Source: Anarhynchus alexandrinus
Taxonomy: Eukaryota; Chordata; Aves; Charadriiformes; Charadriidae
Assembly: GCA_008711295.1 (NCBI GenBank)
Contig: VUYV01000008.1
Coordinates: 2,333,000 to 2,396,999, forward strand
Direction: 5' to 3'
DNA: 64,000 nt
Below are positions 24,027 to 42,103 of this stretch, in pieces (position 1 is the first letter of the stretch; every line of letters starts with the position of its first letter). Below the pieces are notes generated by a model. It was not told the DNA's origin. It saw only the letters and a program-made list of their open reading frames with translations, and ran no database searches. The position numbers and the translations under genes are program-made.

Positions 24027-26981
24027 ATGGCGGGGGCTCCTCCCCGGGGGACCCCTGGACCCGCAGGTTGTCCCCAGGCACCCCCGTGGGGATGGGGACA
24101 CTTGGGTGGGCGGCGCACCCCCACGGGGATGGGGACCCCCACTCCCCCCCGGGTGGCACCGCCACCCCTGCCCGCAGCCCGGGGACCCCCAAGCCCCCTA
24201 TATCATGATTTAGAATCCCATCCCCAAAATACCCCTTCCCAAAGCTCTCTGTCCTGCCCTGGCCACCTCTTGCCCCCCACCGGAGGGCTCCAGGCTCCCC
24301 GCCCCCCCCGCCGGGGTGCCCCGGGGGGGATTTAAGGGGGGCAGAGGGTTATTTCTGACCAACACCCTCCCCCCTAACGTATGGCTCGCCCCCCCGCAGT
24401 GTTCCCCCTCTCCTGCGCCGTGCAGAGCTACTCCTGGGGGAAGGTGGGGCTGGAGAGCGAGGTGGCCAAGCTGCTGGCCACCAGCGACCCCCTGGTCCAG
24501 ATCCAGCCCGACCGGCCCTACGCCGAGGTGAGTGCCCGGCCACGTGTCCATCCCACCCCTGCGACCATCCCATCCCTGCGACCATCCCACCTCTGCATCC
24601 ATCCCAACCAGTTGTGGCTCTCGCCATCCCGGGATGCAGCTCACGTCCCCTGTCCCCTGTCCCCCCCCCACCGGTGGCTGCGGGGCTGCCCTGGAGGAGG
24701 AGAGGAGAAGCCCGGCGTGACTCAGCCCCCGAGGGAGCTGCTTTGGCCGCCTCGATGGCCTCCGGGGCCAAGCAGCCTCGAGAAAAGCCCCAAGTCATCC
24801 CCTTGGCTGCCCGGCTCAGGGGTCCGTCCGTCTGTCCATCTGTCTATCTGTCTCCCACAGCTCTGGATGGGTGCCCACCCCCGGGGCGACGCTGTCATCC
24901 GGGATAACCGCATCCCCCAAAAGACCTTGGGCCAGTGGATCGCTGACAACCCCGCTTGCCTGGGGGCGAAGGTGAAGGACGCCTTCCAGGGTCACCTGCC
25001 CTTCCTCTTCAAGGTGCTGTCGGTCAACACCGCCCTCTCCATCCAGGCACACCCCAACAAGGTAGGGAGAGCCCTGGGAAGGGTTGGGGAGGAGGGGGCA
25101 GCCCCGGCTGGACCCCGGGGAGCTTACCCGGCTCCTCTGCCCCCCCTTCTCCAGGAGCTGGCGGCGAAGCTGCACGCCCAGTTCCCCGAGCACTACCCCG
25201 ACGCCAACCACAAGCCCGAAATGGCCATCGCTCTCACCCCCTTCGAGGGCTTGTGCGGCTTTCGGCCAGTGGAGGAGATCGTCTCCTTCCTCCAGAGTAA
25301 GGATGGCAAGGGAAGGGGGGGGTGGCGAGGTCGGACCCCGATGCTACCTTCCCTCCCTGCGGTGGGTTCGGGGTGGGGACGGTGGCTGAGCCCCCTTGGG
25401 ATGGTGGTGGCCATCGGGGGTGACTTGAACTGGCCACCCCGGCAGCTGTCCCCGAGCTGCGGGCGCTGATCGGGGAGGTGGCGGCGGAGCAGCTGGAGCG
25501 CAGCGGCAGCGACGACCCCCGCGGCGTCTCGGCCGCCCTCCGCGTCTGCTTCACCCGCCTGATGAAGAGCGAGAAGAAGTTCTTCGTCGACCAGCTCAAC
25601 ATGCTGGTGAAGAGGATCTCCCAGGAAGGTAGGTCCTCTCCCCACAAGAACGGTTTTGGGGGTGGGGGCTTGTGTTTAGGGGAGGGGAGGGGGGCTCCTC
25701 CCCCCAGCTCCATCCCCACCGGCACTCCTGGTCACTGCCCACGCAGCGGCAGAAGGGAAGGACACGTCGGGGAGCAACGGGGACCTGCTGCTGCGCCTGC
25801 ACTCCCAGTACCCGGGGGACATCGGCTGCTTCACCATTTATTTTCTCAACCTGGTGAGGCTGGAGCCGGGGGAGGCCATGTTCCTGGGAGCCAACGAGCC
25901 CCATGCCTACCTACATGGAGGTGAGCATCACGGTGGGCTTTCCTCACCCAGGCCCGTGCAGGGACTGTCCCCAGGGTGGCCGCAGTTCTCCTGCACAAGG
26001 TTTGGGACCTGACCCCTCCCTGGGGACGTGCGGGTGGGCTGAGGTGGGCTGACGGCGCTGCCTCGTCCCCCCGCAGACTGCGTGGAGTGCATGGCGTGCT
26101 CGGATAACACGGTGCGCGCCGGGCTCACCCCCAAATTCATCGACGTTCTCACCTTGTGCGAGATGCTCAACTACACGCCGGCGCCCAGCAGCTCCAAGAT
26201 CTTCCCGGCCACCCAGAGCCAGCTTGACCCCAGCGTCTACCTCTACGACCCGCCCGTGCCAGACTTTGCCATCATGAGGATAGAGGTGAGCGGTGACGCT
26301 TTGGGGACGCGGTGGAGGGGACATGAACACCAGCTTTCCCCCCCCATCTTGGCTACGCTCTTGGTAGGATGTCTCGGTGTTGGCTGGGGTTTTTTTGGCC
26401 AGGAGTTTGCTCGCCCTTGGAGCAGGTGGTCCAGCGAGGATGGAGGGATGCTCGGGCATGCTTGTGTCACCTCTGGACAGCACTGCAGGCTCCTCTCCCT
26501 CCTCTGTTCTCCCTGCCTAAGGCTCGGTCGCCTTCTCCAGCAGCTCTGGGCAGAGGGAGGACCAGGAGAAGGTCTTGGAGGTGCAGCTTGGGTGTCCTCA
26601 GCGAAGCCAAGGTCCCTGAGTTTTGGGCGGCTGCAGGCGCAGGGTGGCCTGGGCACAGCAAAGGCTGCAGCAGGGTGGGAATGGGGATGACCCCCTTCCA
26701 GCTCTCCCAAGAGAAGAAAAGCTGGAGGAGGCTCAGGTGGCGGTGACCCTTTCCCCTTGCAGATCCCCGCCTCCATCAAGCTGTACCTCGTCTCCGCCGT
26801 GGACTCTGCCAGCATCTTGCTGGTGATCCAAGGGACGGCTGTGGGCACCTCCACAGCCGCAGCCTCCGAAATGACTCTGCGGCGTGGCTCCGTGCTCTTC
26901 ATCTCTGCCAACGAGAGCATCTCCCTCCACCTCTCCTCGCCGGACGGGATGCTGCTCTTCCGAGCCTGCTGCCTCCTCTGA
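24027..26981 (+). CDS. MPI: Mannose-6-phosphate isomerase, complete, 8 exons
   Basis: MPI interconverts fructose-6-phosphate and mannose-6-phosphate in the cytosol, supplying GDP-mannose for glycosylation. Exons: 24027-24066, 24400-24527, 24861-25061, 25155-25296, 25446-25628, 25747-25920, 26077-26285, 26763-26981. Phases agree throughout and give 431 residues (human 423). Type I PMI features: the cupin metal-site segments LSIQAHPNK (Gln and His ligands), [17 protein letters not shown] (Glu ligand) and [12 protein letters not shown] (His), then the family block [20 protein letters not shown]. The C-terminus LFRACCLL matches mammals. Exon 1, starting [11 protein letters not shown], is the least certain; it was chosen because its one-base overhang G joins TG of exon 2 to make Val, as in human MAAPR-V. 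An in-frame ATG at 24381, in the intron just before exon 2, could serve an alternative first exon. Introns are short (about 90-480 bases). Confidence 0.94.
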
Positions 26982-27582
26982 GCGGCACCCGGGATCCCCC
27001 ACCCACCACCCCACCATCACTCCATGTTTGAGTAGATAGATAGAAACTGGCTTGGGCAAAGTCATCTCGCTTGGAAGTCTCCCCTCCAGCTCTTAAACCC
27101 CCCCAAACCAGCCCGCACCCCATGTAGAGACAGAGCAATTCCACGCATCGCCTCCTTGGACGTGGTGTGGAGCGGGCGGAGGAAGAGCATCTCCCTTTGC
27201 AGCCCGTGAGCCGCATCCCCAGAGCATCATCCCCTTTGGGTGCTGCTAACGCCGTACAGCGACTCCTTTTATTTGGGGTTGGTTTCCCCAACCTCTCTGC
27301 TTTTCCTTCTCGCCGAAAAGCAGCAGGGAGGCCTGACATCCGCAATCTCGGGTTCTCCAGCATCTCTGCCCGGCTTTTAGGAGCTGCTGCTCCCCCACAC
27401 ACACAACCCCGCAAATGTGATGCTGAGGCTTTCTGCTGCTTCTGGGTGCTCCGTGGGCTCTTCCCGAGCCTGGCCGGTGGCAGGTAGTCCTCTGAGCCAT
27501 CTCACCCCTTCCTCGGCTGTAAAAGGGGGCTTTTTTTTGGGGGGTGGGGGGATGATGGAGCTGGAGAGCCTCTGGTGCTGTG

Positions 27583-27588
27583 AATAAA
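27583..27588 (+). promoter_or_regulatory. MPI: MPI polyadenylation signal
   Basis: AATAAA about 600 bases past the MPI stop codon, followed by GT-rich sequence (agtggtgactttgt). The FAM219B transcript converges from the other side, with its own signal some 360 bases further right. Confidence 0.65.
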
Positions 27589-27949
27589 AGTGGTGACTTT
27601 GTCCCCCGGTGCAGGGCAGCGTGGTGGAGGGAGCAGGAGGCCGGGGAGAAGTTGGGGTTGTTTGCAGGGATCAGAGGAGGAGGAGGAGGTTGGGGGCAGC
27701 TCTGGCATCCCCCCAGCTGCGACCGACCTTCCCCGCATTGCCCTGCCGCAGCATCAGCCCATGCGAGACGGCAGCTCCGCAGGGGAAAAAGGACATGGGG
27801 GGGGTAAAATGTGATGAGGGGAAACGGGATCGCTGCGAAAATGTGGCAGGGGGTCAAGGGAAGGAGTCCCCCTGAGTGGGGCTGCCGGGGGGAGCAGGGC
27901 TCAGCCCTCCGCCACAGCACCAGTGCACCCTCCAAGTAACGAGATCAGG

Positions 27950-27955
27950 TTTATT
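27950..27955 (-). promoter_or_regulatory. FAM219B: FAM219B polyadenylation signal
   Basis: TTTATT on the plus strand reads AATAAA on the minus strand, about 1.03 kb past the FAM219B stop. The 3' UTR would span about 27930-28982 and contains no other recognisable feature. Confidence 0.6.
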
Positions 27956-28982
27956 GAGTGCTTCCTTTGAGGAAAATATAAAAAAAAACCAAAACAAAAA
28001 ACAGTTCAGTTCTCTAAACATGAAATATTTAAATAAGGTTTCTTTATAAGCAGCTGATTGTCTTCCATGTAGTTGAGCAGGACCGTGATTTAAGGCAGCT
28101 TTTAAGGTTCACAGCAGGTAGATTCCCCAAATCCGCACCCCAGAGGGACCTGTGCAGATCTGGCACAACCATTAGCTCCAAACCTGGAATTTAAGGGGTC
28201 CCCCGAAAGGCGGAAAGCGAGGAGGTCCACCAGCCCGAGCAGTAGCTGCTGGTGGATATACCAAACGCAGATGCTCTAAACCTCAGCAGCCCACCCCAAT
28301 CCGCTCCAGTGGGTTCCCCCCATCTCATCTTCTCCATCGGAGCTGCGATCTTTGGTTTGGATCAGCCCAGTCTTCAGGAAGAGGAAAGCCAGCAGCAATT
28401 AATTGCAAGCAGCAAGGAGATGATAGGTAAATGAAGCGGCTCTCCCAGCTGACCCCAACCTCACTGGCTTGGCCTCAGCCTGCCCAGGAGGAAGGGTGAC
28501 AAAAGCGAAAATAAATAGAAAAAGGGTCTCGGGGCTTCCCAGCCCGGTCCCACGTCATGGCAGTTCGACCCCACCATCGGGGAGGGCAACCCGGCGCCGG
28601 GGCAAGGTCCTAATCCTCGACATGGCCGATTAAAGGGGGAAAAGAGGAGGTCAGGCAAACCGAGGAGCGTTTGCTGCCACACCTCCCAATTCCTTCCCTC
28701 TACACCCCTCCTTGGGCTCTGCTTCTCCCTCCCCACCCATCCAGGTCCCATCCAGGCCACCTCAACCTCACCGGGCCACCTCTCCCCTGATATTGCTGAG
28801 TATAAGGAAAAGTCCTTTGGGGTGGGTTGGTCGCTGCCGCTCACCACAAGCGGCACCACAGCGTCGTTCAGTCCTCGCGTCACCGTCCCGGCGCGGTGGG
28901 ATGGGGACACCAACAGCCATCCCATGGGACAAAGAAAGTGCTGGCTTCTGACCTGTTCTTGCAGGGGCCACCCCCTCCCCGG

Positions 28983-31900
28983 TTACTGGATCACGCAGGA
29001 GAGATTTTCTCCAAAACAACAGGGGCAAGAAGAGGAGGCGACGGGTTTCGGGGGGATGAGATCCAGATCTTCGTCGTCGGGGACCTCATCGAGGTGGTAC
29101 CCGTCCTGCAGCAGCTGCCGGCTCAGGTCCTGGTTCACCTGCTGCGGGGGGAACGAAGGAGGCAGAGCCGGTTAAAATTAGTCCCAGTTTAGTTCAAATT
29201 AGCCCCGGTTTAGTTCAAATTAGTCTCGGTTTAGCTCAAATTTAGGTCCCAGGGCTTGCAAAGGGCAGGGCTGCGAGCAGAAAGAGCCTCGTGTCCTCCC
29301 GCCGGTGCCTTTGCCCGGGAAGAAGTGGTACAACCGGAGAAGAGAAGAGGAAAGCAAAAAAAAACCCAGAGTTTTTCCCCAGGCTGCAGCACCCCGACAC
29401 ACACCCCGTGAACCCCAAAACACCCCCCTGCCACGGGCTGCAACACCCTTGGGGGATGGAGCTCATCATCTGCCCAGTGGCGGGGTTTTGGGGGGGGGGG
29501 CAATGGAGATGATGCTTTCGGTGCAAAAGGGGGATTTACACCCGGCTTAAACACGTGGGGCAGCAGTTGGCAAAGCAGAGCTCTGCGGGACGGACACCCC
29601 CCCCATACACACCCCATAGGGTGATGCTGCCATTCCCCCCCACCCCTATACAGACCCCAAAGGGACCCGCGGGGACCGCGCCGGCGGGGTCAAACCCCTG
29701 GACTTGCCTCGGCGGAGGAGTAGCCCGAGGAACATCTGGATCCCAGCTCCCCATCACTAAAAGAAGAAGGAAACAGTCAGAGCCAGGTGGGAAGCGGCGT
29801 CTTGGCTTGGGATGCCGACAAGGGAATCTCGGGGTGGGGGAGGCGGAAGAGACCCAGCAGCGTAACCCCAAGGGATTTGTTAAATTTGGGAACAACAGGA
29901 GCGTTTCGCTGCTGAGAGGTGCTCAGTGCAATCAGGGATGCTCTACAAGTGACAAGGGAAATCAATCCCCCTCCCTGCAAAAAATAAAGCCAGCTCCGAG
30001 CCTGCCACACCACACCCCCCCTCCAAAAAAAATCCTGGAATATTTGCCCAGCCCCCACCTGTCCGAATCGAGGGAGACCAGGTTCTCATCCGCTGTCTGG
30101 CTGAGCGCCACGTAGCCCTTCTTAAACTTCACCGACCTGCTGGAAAGCAGAGGAGTGAGCCCGTGACAGGCATTTCCATGTGAAAATGCAGCCCCAGAGC
30201 TGACGGACCGAGGATCCAGGGCAGGAATCCCCCGGCCTGAACGTCCCTTCCCCACCCAGGCATTGTCCTGGGCCACCACCACCACCTAAGAACAAACCCC
30301 ACCTAAGCAATAGGCTTACCCCGTTAAATCCCTAACGCCAAACCATCCCCAAACCAAAGAGAAGCAGCAGCAGTGCGGCCCCTCGTAGAGCATCTCCTCA
30401 CTTTTCCACACAGAATCCCAGACTGGTCAGGGTTGGAAGGGACCTCTGGAGATCATCTCCTCCAACCCCCCTGCCAGAGCAGGGGCACCTACAGCAGTTG
30501 CACAGGACAGCATCCAGGCGGGTTTGGAATGGCTTCAGAGTGGGAGACTCCCCCACCTCCCTGGGCAGCCTGTGCCAGTGCGCTGCCACCCTCACAGGGA
30601 AGAAGTTCCTCCTCATGCTTAGATGGAACTTCCTATGTTCAAGTTTTTGCCCGTTTCCTCTTGTTCCCTCACTGGGCAACCCTGAAAAAGGACTGTTCCC
30701 ATCCCCCTGGCACCCTCCCTTTAAGGATTTATAAGCACTGATAAGATCCCCCCTCAGTCTTCTCTTCTCCAGACTAAAAAGACTCAATTCCCTCCGCCTT
30801 TCCTCATAAGAAAGATGCTCCAGTCCCCTCATCATCTTTGTAGCCCTTTTTTTTTTGCAGGAAAAGTTCTACCTTTTATTACATCGGCCGCTTGCTGGCC
30901 ACCACACAGCCAGCAGACCAAGCTCCCAGGCTCATTTTGAAGTCCCCTGGGTTTCCCACTCTCCCCAAGGAATTTAAAATAAAAATAAAACCTAAAAACC
31001 CAACCAACCAAACCAAAAAATAATAATCCATCTCGGGAAAAGAAAAACGGGATCAGACCTTTTCGCCGCCGGCTTCGGCTGGTGCGGCGCGGGTCCCCCC
31101 AGCAGCCCCTGCCTTCGCAGCGCTGCCCTCGCCAGCTCCCGCTGCCGCTCTGAAAGCCAAGCACAGGGGCAGAGCTCAAAATACCCTCAAGCGCCCCCCA
31201 AGAGCGGGGTTTTTTTGGGGGGAGGGAGGGTATTGCAGGTGGGTCCTAGGGAGAGCATGGGGGCACTGCAGCGCTTTTCATACGCAGCACCTATAGGGTT
31301 TTACGGTGGGGTTTTTTTATGGTTTTACCCCAGCAAGGAATAAAAAGGGTTTTTTGGTCGCTCCCGCCCTGGGCAAGAGGCGCAGATGTCACCCCAAATC
31401 CTAGCAGAGACCTTTGGGATGTCACGGAGCATCACTTACGGAGCTTGGCGTGAAGGGAGGGAGGCTTGCTCATGATGTACGGTCCCTTTTTCTCCACTGC
31501 GTCTGACGCTTTGTTCAGCCTCTTGTTCTCAGCCCGAATCAGCTTAAATAAAAAAAAAAGGTAAAGAAGCCAATTTAGTAGCATCTCTCTTTGGGGACGA
31601 AGTAAACCAGAGTCATCTCAGAGAGCGTCTGGCTGTGGTCATTCTCAGGAACTCAAGATCAGGGGGGAAATGTGCCACCACGTCGGCCGGGGACGGCTCC
31701 TCCTCGCCAGCCCTGTGCTGCAGCTGGAGGAGGGAGAGGAAGAGGAATAAGCAGATCTATTAGCAGACGAAGGGATTATTTGGGAATGGCGACGCTAAAT
31801 TAAAAGCGCACACGGCAACTGGCGGTTTCTTTGCAAGCCCCCCTCTAGTAACACCCAGGAGGAGACGCGATGGAGGAGATTTAACGAGCAGGTTCATCAA

Positions 31901-33387
31901 ATAAAATGCATATACACTTTATTTTAATTTCTCCACGGGTTTTGAGCCTTTCATGCAATAACAAAACCATATCATTAGAACTAAATCAGTGTCTGAGAGT
32001 CAAAGCTTTAAGGAAAAGCCTCCCCCCCTTTGTAAAGCAATTATCGTTAAGGAGAGGTGGCACCACTAAATGACAACGGGCAGAAAAAAAGTTCTACAAA
32101 TATAATAACTGCTAGAAAATAGTAAGAGGAATGGTCGGAGAACGAGCAGAGGGTCGGTGCAGGAGGGACGGGGAATTAGAGCTAACGACCCGGGGTGGTG
32201 ATGGGTGAGCACAAGCAGGATTAGCCTCAGTGTCTCAGCGGGAATTAGCGGGAATAACCCCGGGCGCAGGGAGCGGGGCCTCCCCTGCCCGGCGGGATTA
32301 AGCGGGCAGCAGCAAACGTCTGCCCCTGTACCCCTCTGGATGTGCTGTACCCCTCCCTATACAGCCCCTGCACGCGCTCTGCCCCCACACGTATACCCCC
32401 TTACAGCCAAACGCACACGCTCTACCCCTATACTGCTCCTCTCTGCGTATGCCCCAGCCCCATACTGCCCCACACGCCACCGCCCCAGCCTATACCCCTC
32501 ATGCACATACCCTATACTGCCCCAGGCGTATACCCTAGCCCTATACCACCTATGTACATACTTCATTCTGCCCCACGCACACACCCCAGACCTACATCCC
32601 CCATGCACATACCCTATACTACCCCCATGCACTTACTCTATACTGCCCCATGCATATACCCCATATACCCCAGCCCTATACCCACCATGCACATACCCCA
32701 TACTGCCCCATGAATATACCCCAGCCCTATACCACCCCCGTGTACATACCCCATACTGCCCCACACATGCACCCCAGCCCTATACCGCCCATGCACATGC
32801 CCCACACTGCTCTATGCACACAGCCCAGCCCTATACTGCCCATGCATATACTCCATACCATCCTATGAATATATCCCAGCCCTATACCCCACACACATAC
32901 CCTATACTGCCTCACACACGCACCCCAGCCGTATACCGCCCGTGCATGTACCCCATACTGCTCCCTACACACACACCAGCCCTATACCCCCAAGCATATA
33001 CCCCATACTGCCCCACACAACCCCCCAGCCCTATACCATCCGTGCACGTACCCCATACTGCTCCACACACCCCCCCCAGCCCTATACTACCAGTGCATAT
33101 ACCCCATACTGTCCGTGCATATACCCCAGCCCTATATACCCCAGCACATACCCCCTACTGCCCCCCCACCGCCCCCAGCTCTATACCACCCCCATACACA
33201 TACTCTATACTGCCCCATACCGCCCCTGTGCACGCACCCCAGCCCTATACCCGCCACGCACACACCCGATACTGCCCCACGCACACCCCCCAGCCCTATA
33301 CGGCTCACTCACACCCCGGTACCCCCCGGCCCGGCCGTACCCCCGGTCCCCGCCGCCCGCCGCCTCTCCTCCCTGCGGCACCGCCAT
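28983..33387 (-). CDS. FAM219B: FAM219B protein, six coding exons
   Basis: FAM219B is a conserved protein of unknown molecular function. Exons (5' to 3'): 33387-33313, 31542-31440, 31149-31059, 30136-30059, 29756-29708, 29141-28983; phases agree and give about 184 residues (human about 198). Family blocks: [88 protein letters not shown], then the hallmark [20 protein letters not shown] and a Cys-rich tail ([17 protein letters not shown]). A Cys-X-X-Cys cluster near the C-terminus is typical and could be lipidated. Exon 1 ([18 protein letters not shown]) is inferred from a phase-0 GTGAGT donor at 33312-33307. Another ATG 22 bases upstream reads a different frame that reaches that donor in the wrong phase. 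The intron after 29708 uses a GC donor (GAG|GCAAGT). Exons at 29141 and 30136 have NAGNAG acceptors. Confidence 0.88.
30405..30845 (-). mobile_element. CR1 LINE 3' fragment in a FAM219B intron
   Basis: The plus strand reads the reverse complement of a CR1 3' end: gaatcccagactggtcaggg, then ttggaagggacctctggaga, tcatctcctccaacccccctg, the gcagcctgtgccagtgc block, and further in cataagaaagatgctccag near 30806. About 440 bases survive, 5'-truncated as usual for CR1. It lies between the exons at 30136 and 31059. CR1 dominance of this kind is the main repeat evidence for an avian source. No intact reverse transcriptase is present. Confidence 0.92.
32330..33305. repeat. About 50-bp degenerate minisatellite in FAM219B intron 1
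   Basis: Roughly 18 copies of a C/A/T-rich unit built on ccccagccctatacc...catgcacataccccatactgcccc. The key agccctata recurs near 32674, 32722, 32773, 32824, 32875, 32968, 33018, 33077, 33127, 33239 and 33289, a spacing near 50 with indels. The plus strand is almost G-free. It ends within a few bases of the splice donor of the first FAM219B exon. Confidence 0.9.
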
Positions 33388-33560
33388 CGCCGCCGCCGCC
33401 CGTCGCCATGGCCGCCCGCCGCCCCGCCCCCGCGCCGCCAGCCAATGGCAACGCGCGGCGGCGACGTCGCCCAGCCAATGGGAGGCGGGGGGGTGGTGCG
33501 CCCCTCCACCGCGCATGCGCAGTGCGTCCGTCGGGCAGTGGGGCACCGGGATATCGGGAC
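33388..33560 (-). promoter_or_regulatory. FAM219B: FAM219B promoter with NRF1 and CCAAT motifs
   Basis: CpG-rich DNA upstream of the start codon. It has a perfect palindromic NRF1 motif GCGCATGCGC at 33511-33520, two CCAAT pentamers at 33442-33446 and 33475-33479, and a CGACGTCG core between them (33462-33469) resembling an ATF/CREB site. The start site itself is not determinable from sequence. Confidence 0.6.
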
Positions 33561-33599
33561 ATCGGGATACCGCGACATAGGGATACGGGGAGGTCCCGC

Positions 33600-34134
33600 C
33601 CCGCACGTGCAACGGGCAGCCGCTTCCCTGCCCGAATTCATGTTTTTCTGAAAAAAAAGACCTTCCCTTTTTCTTGGGGAAAACTAAATAAATAAAAAAA
33701 GGAATTTCCCTTTTTACTCCTTTTTTTTTTTTTAACCACAATCCCCACCTGCACCAGAACCGGGGTGGAAAAGCGGCTCTGTCCCAGGAAAGATTCCCAG
33801 CCCCGCACAGCACCAGAGCAAGAGCACGCCCTGTGCTAACAGCAGCCTGCTGCCCACCTCGGGGGCTTCGTTAAGCCCCGACCTCATCACGGGGAAACGA
33901 CCCCTCCGAGGGCAAGGGGGAAGGTTTTGCAAGTCCTTATCCTCCTCCGGCACAAAGCCGCGGGTACAGGAGGGCTCCTCACCTCTCCCTTCCCACTTGG
34001 CTTTGCCAAACCGAGGGGGATTTACAAGCTCTGGCACCTCCTCCCCTGGAAAAGCACATTTATAGTTCGTTTCTTCATTTTTCTCCCCCCTAAAAGGAAA
34101 AATAAATAATCACGCAAGCCGCTGCTGCCGCATC
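33600..34134. other. FAM219B-COX5A intergenic interval
   Basis: Nothing gene-like. An A/T-rich stretch with T-runs at 33660-33735 is followed by ordinary sequence up to the COX5A polyadenylation area. The two genes are head-to-tail on the minus strand. Confidence 0.5.
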
Positions 34135-34288
34135 AGTCAAACCAGTTTCTCCTTTATTAGGTCCAACTTCACATCACCTACACTGTGACTCAATAAAGGA
34201 AGAAGTTCTTTCAAATAAGGTAATATTTTAACATTTTTGTCTCCGGGCGACAATCAGGCAACACCAGTAAAATGCTCGAGTAATGCAC
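34135..34288 (-). other. COX5A: COX5A terminal non-coding exon with polyadenylation signal
   Basis: The coding exon 4 continues past the stop to a donor at 35592-35591 (CG|GTAAGC), so another exon must follow. A strong acceptor (TTTCTCTTCCCAG|GTGCATT) places it at 34288 downward. AATAAA on the minus strand (TTTATT 34153-34158) ends it. A separate 3' UTR exon is also my recollection of mammalian COX5A. The left boundary is estimated. Confidence 0.65.
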
Positions 34289-35592
34289 CTGGGAAGAGAA
34301 AAGAGAAAAGCCATTAAAGCAGCAGCCCATCATTTCCACAAAGTTTCCACAGGGTCTCTGATGTGTTCTTTTTATTGCTTGAGGGGTTTTTTAACGCTCG
34401 AAGACCAATTTATCCCAGCACAGCTTCCGAACGCAATGACTGCGTTCCCAACTTCGTCTCCCAGGGCAAGAAGAAGAAGGGTGGAGGACTTAAAAGATCC
34501 CAAATGAAGCACGACGTGCAGCCCGACACCCGATAGCTCTATTCTAAGCGTCGTATTAAAAAAAGAAAAAGGCTGGAATATGACACTGGCCCTCTCCCGA
34601 AGGGACTGAGTTAGGAGCCTGCCTTTACGTAGCTTCCACGAGGATTTTTATTTAGGGCTTCATTTTAGTCTGGGATTACAGCATGTTAGGTCTTGCCTAT
34701 ACTTAACGAGAGATCCTCATTAACCAGACAAGCTGCTGCTTAGTAATGACGCCTTCACACGCTGCAGTTCACGCAAGAGCATGGCATTTACCATGTAGAT
34801 CGAAAACTCTTAGTTACAGTGTTTTTTTCAAGTTTTAGAAAGTAGCGAAAAGTTCAGCTCTAAAAAGCCAGTAAAACAAGCAGCTTTCTGAGCCTTGAGG
34901 CCACTGCCATCAGGGTGAAATACAGCTCGTCCTGCTCCCGAAATCGCCTCCTGAGGCTCACAAGTGTTCTGCATACAGAGCAGTTAAGCTCTGGCTACGC
35001 TACAGCCGATCTGTTTATTCTGTAAGCAAGGGGCCCTCCAAATTAGCATTTAATTACAGAAAAAGATGCTATTTTTAAGTAGAAACCTCTGTGTCCTTGG
35101 GTGACTACCATCAGTAGGGCCCAGTTTTGAGCATGAGCTTGTAATTAGTGTCTCCCATTTTTCTAAGCTGGCTACACTGTGACAATAAAATGAAAGTTTG
35201 TCAGCTTCCAGAGGAAATGATCCTGCCATTCGCTAAAAAAATGCTTCTGGGGAAAAGCCGATGAGGAGGAAAGGTCGCCACGCTGCCAAAGTGCTGTTGT
35301 CTCGGCAACCACTACCTAGAAATTTCTGGGAGGTTGGGCATGGTTACCCACCACCCCAACCCTTCCTCAAGCCACCGCACTGGTCTTTTTTTTAAGCCTT
35401 CTTAGAAAAAGGTTACTGCCTTTTCCAGGAGACCTGTAGTCATAGAGACATTTGGAGAACCACGTTAGAAGAACTTCACAGACCCAGGAAGGCAAGGAAG
35501 AGGACTCGGTCTTTGCCAGGAGAGTTTCAGGGTAGCGTTTTAGGGTAGTGGAGCCCCACACCAAGAGTATCGGAAGCAACGGCATCGCTTAC
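34289..35592 (-). other. COX5A: COX5A intron 4
   Basis: Lies between the donor after coding exon 4 and the 3' UTR exon. No further feature is recognised. Confidence 0.55.
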
Positions 35593-35601
35593 CGATAAGG
35601 T

Positions 35602-41906
<6,305 letters not shown>

Positions 41907-42103
41907 GGTGGCGGGAAGGGGGGGGGGAAGGCAGCACCGGAGGCGCGCACCGCTCAGCTCCTGGCACCGGACGGGGCGGACGGGGAGGAAGGGAGGGGAG
42001 GAAGGCGGGAAGGTGGGGGCGGCTACGGCGGGGCGGCGGGGACACACGGCGGGGCGGCCGCAGTGGGGAGGCGCTTAGCGCCTCGCCCGCCGAGCGGAGC
42101 CGG

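Noticed and set aside
30398..30835. Reverse-strand 145-codon frame in a FAM219B intron
   Set aside because: It falls entirely within the CR1 fragment, which covers only the LINE 3' end; not a functional reverse transcriptase.
33407..33409. Upstream ATG as the FAM219B start
   Set aside because: Its frame meets the strong GTGAGT donor in phase 1, whereas exon 2 needs phase 0; the ATG at 33387 fits.
32205..33695. A 496-codon forward open frame rich in Tyr, Pro, Thr and His
   Set aside because: It translates the 50-bp minisatellite and then the FAM219B promoter antisense. Its composition follows the repeat and it lacks any known domain.
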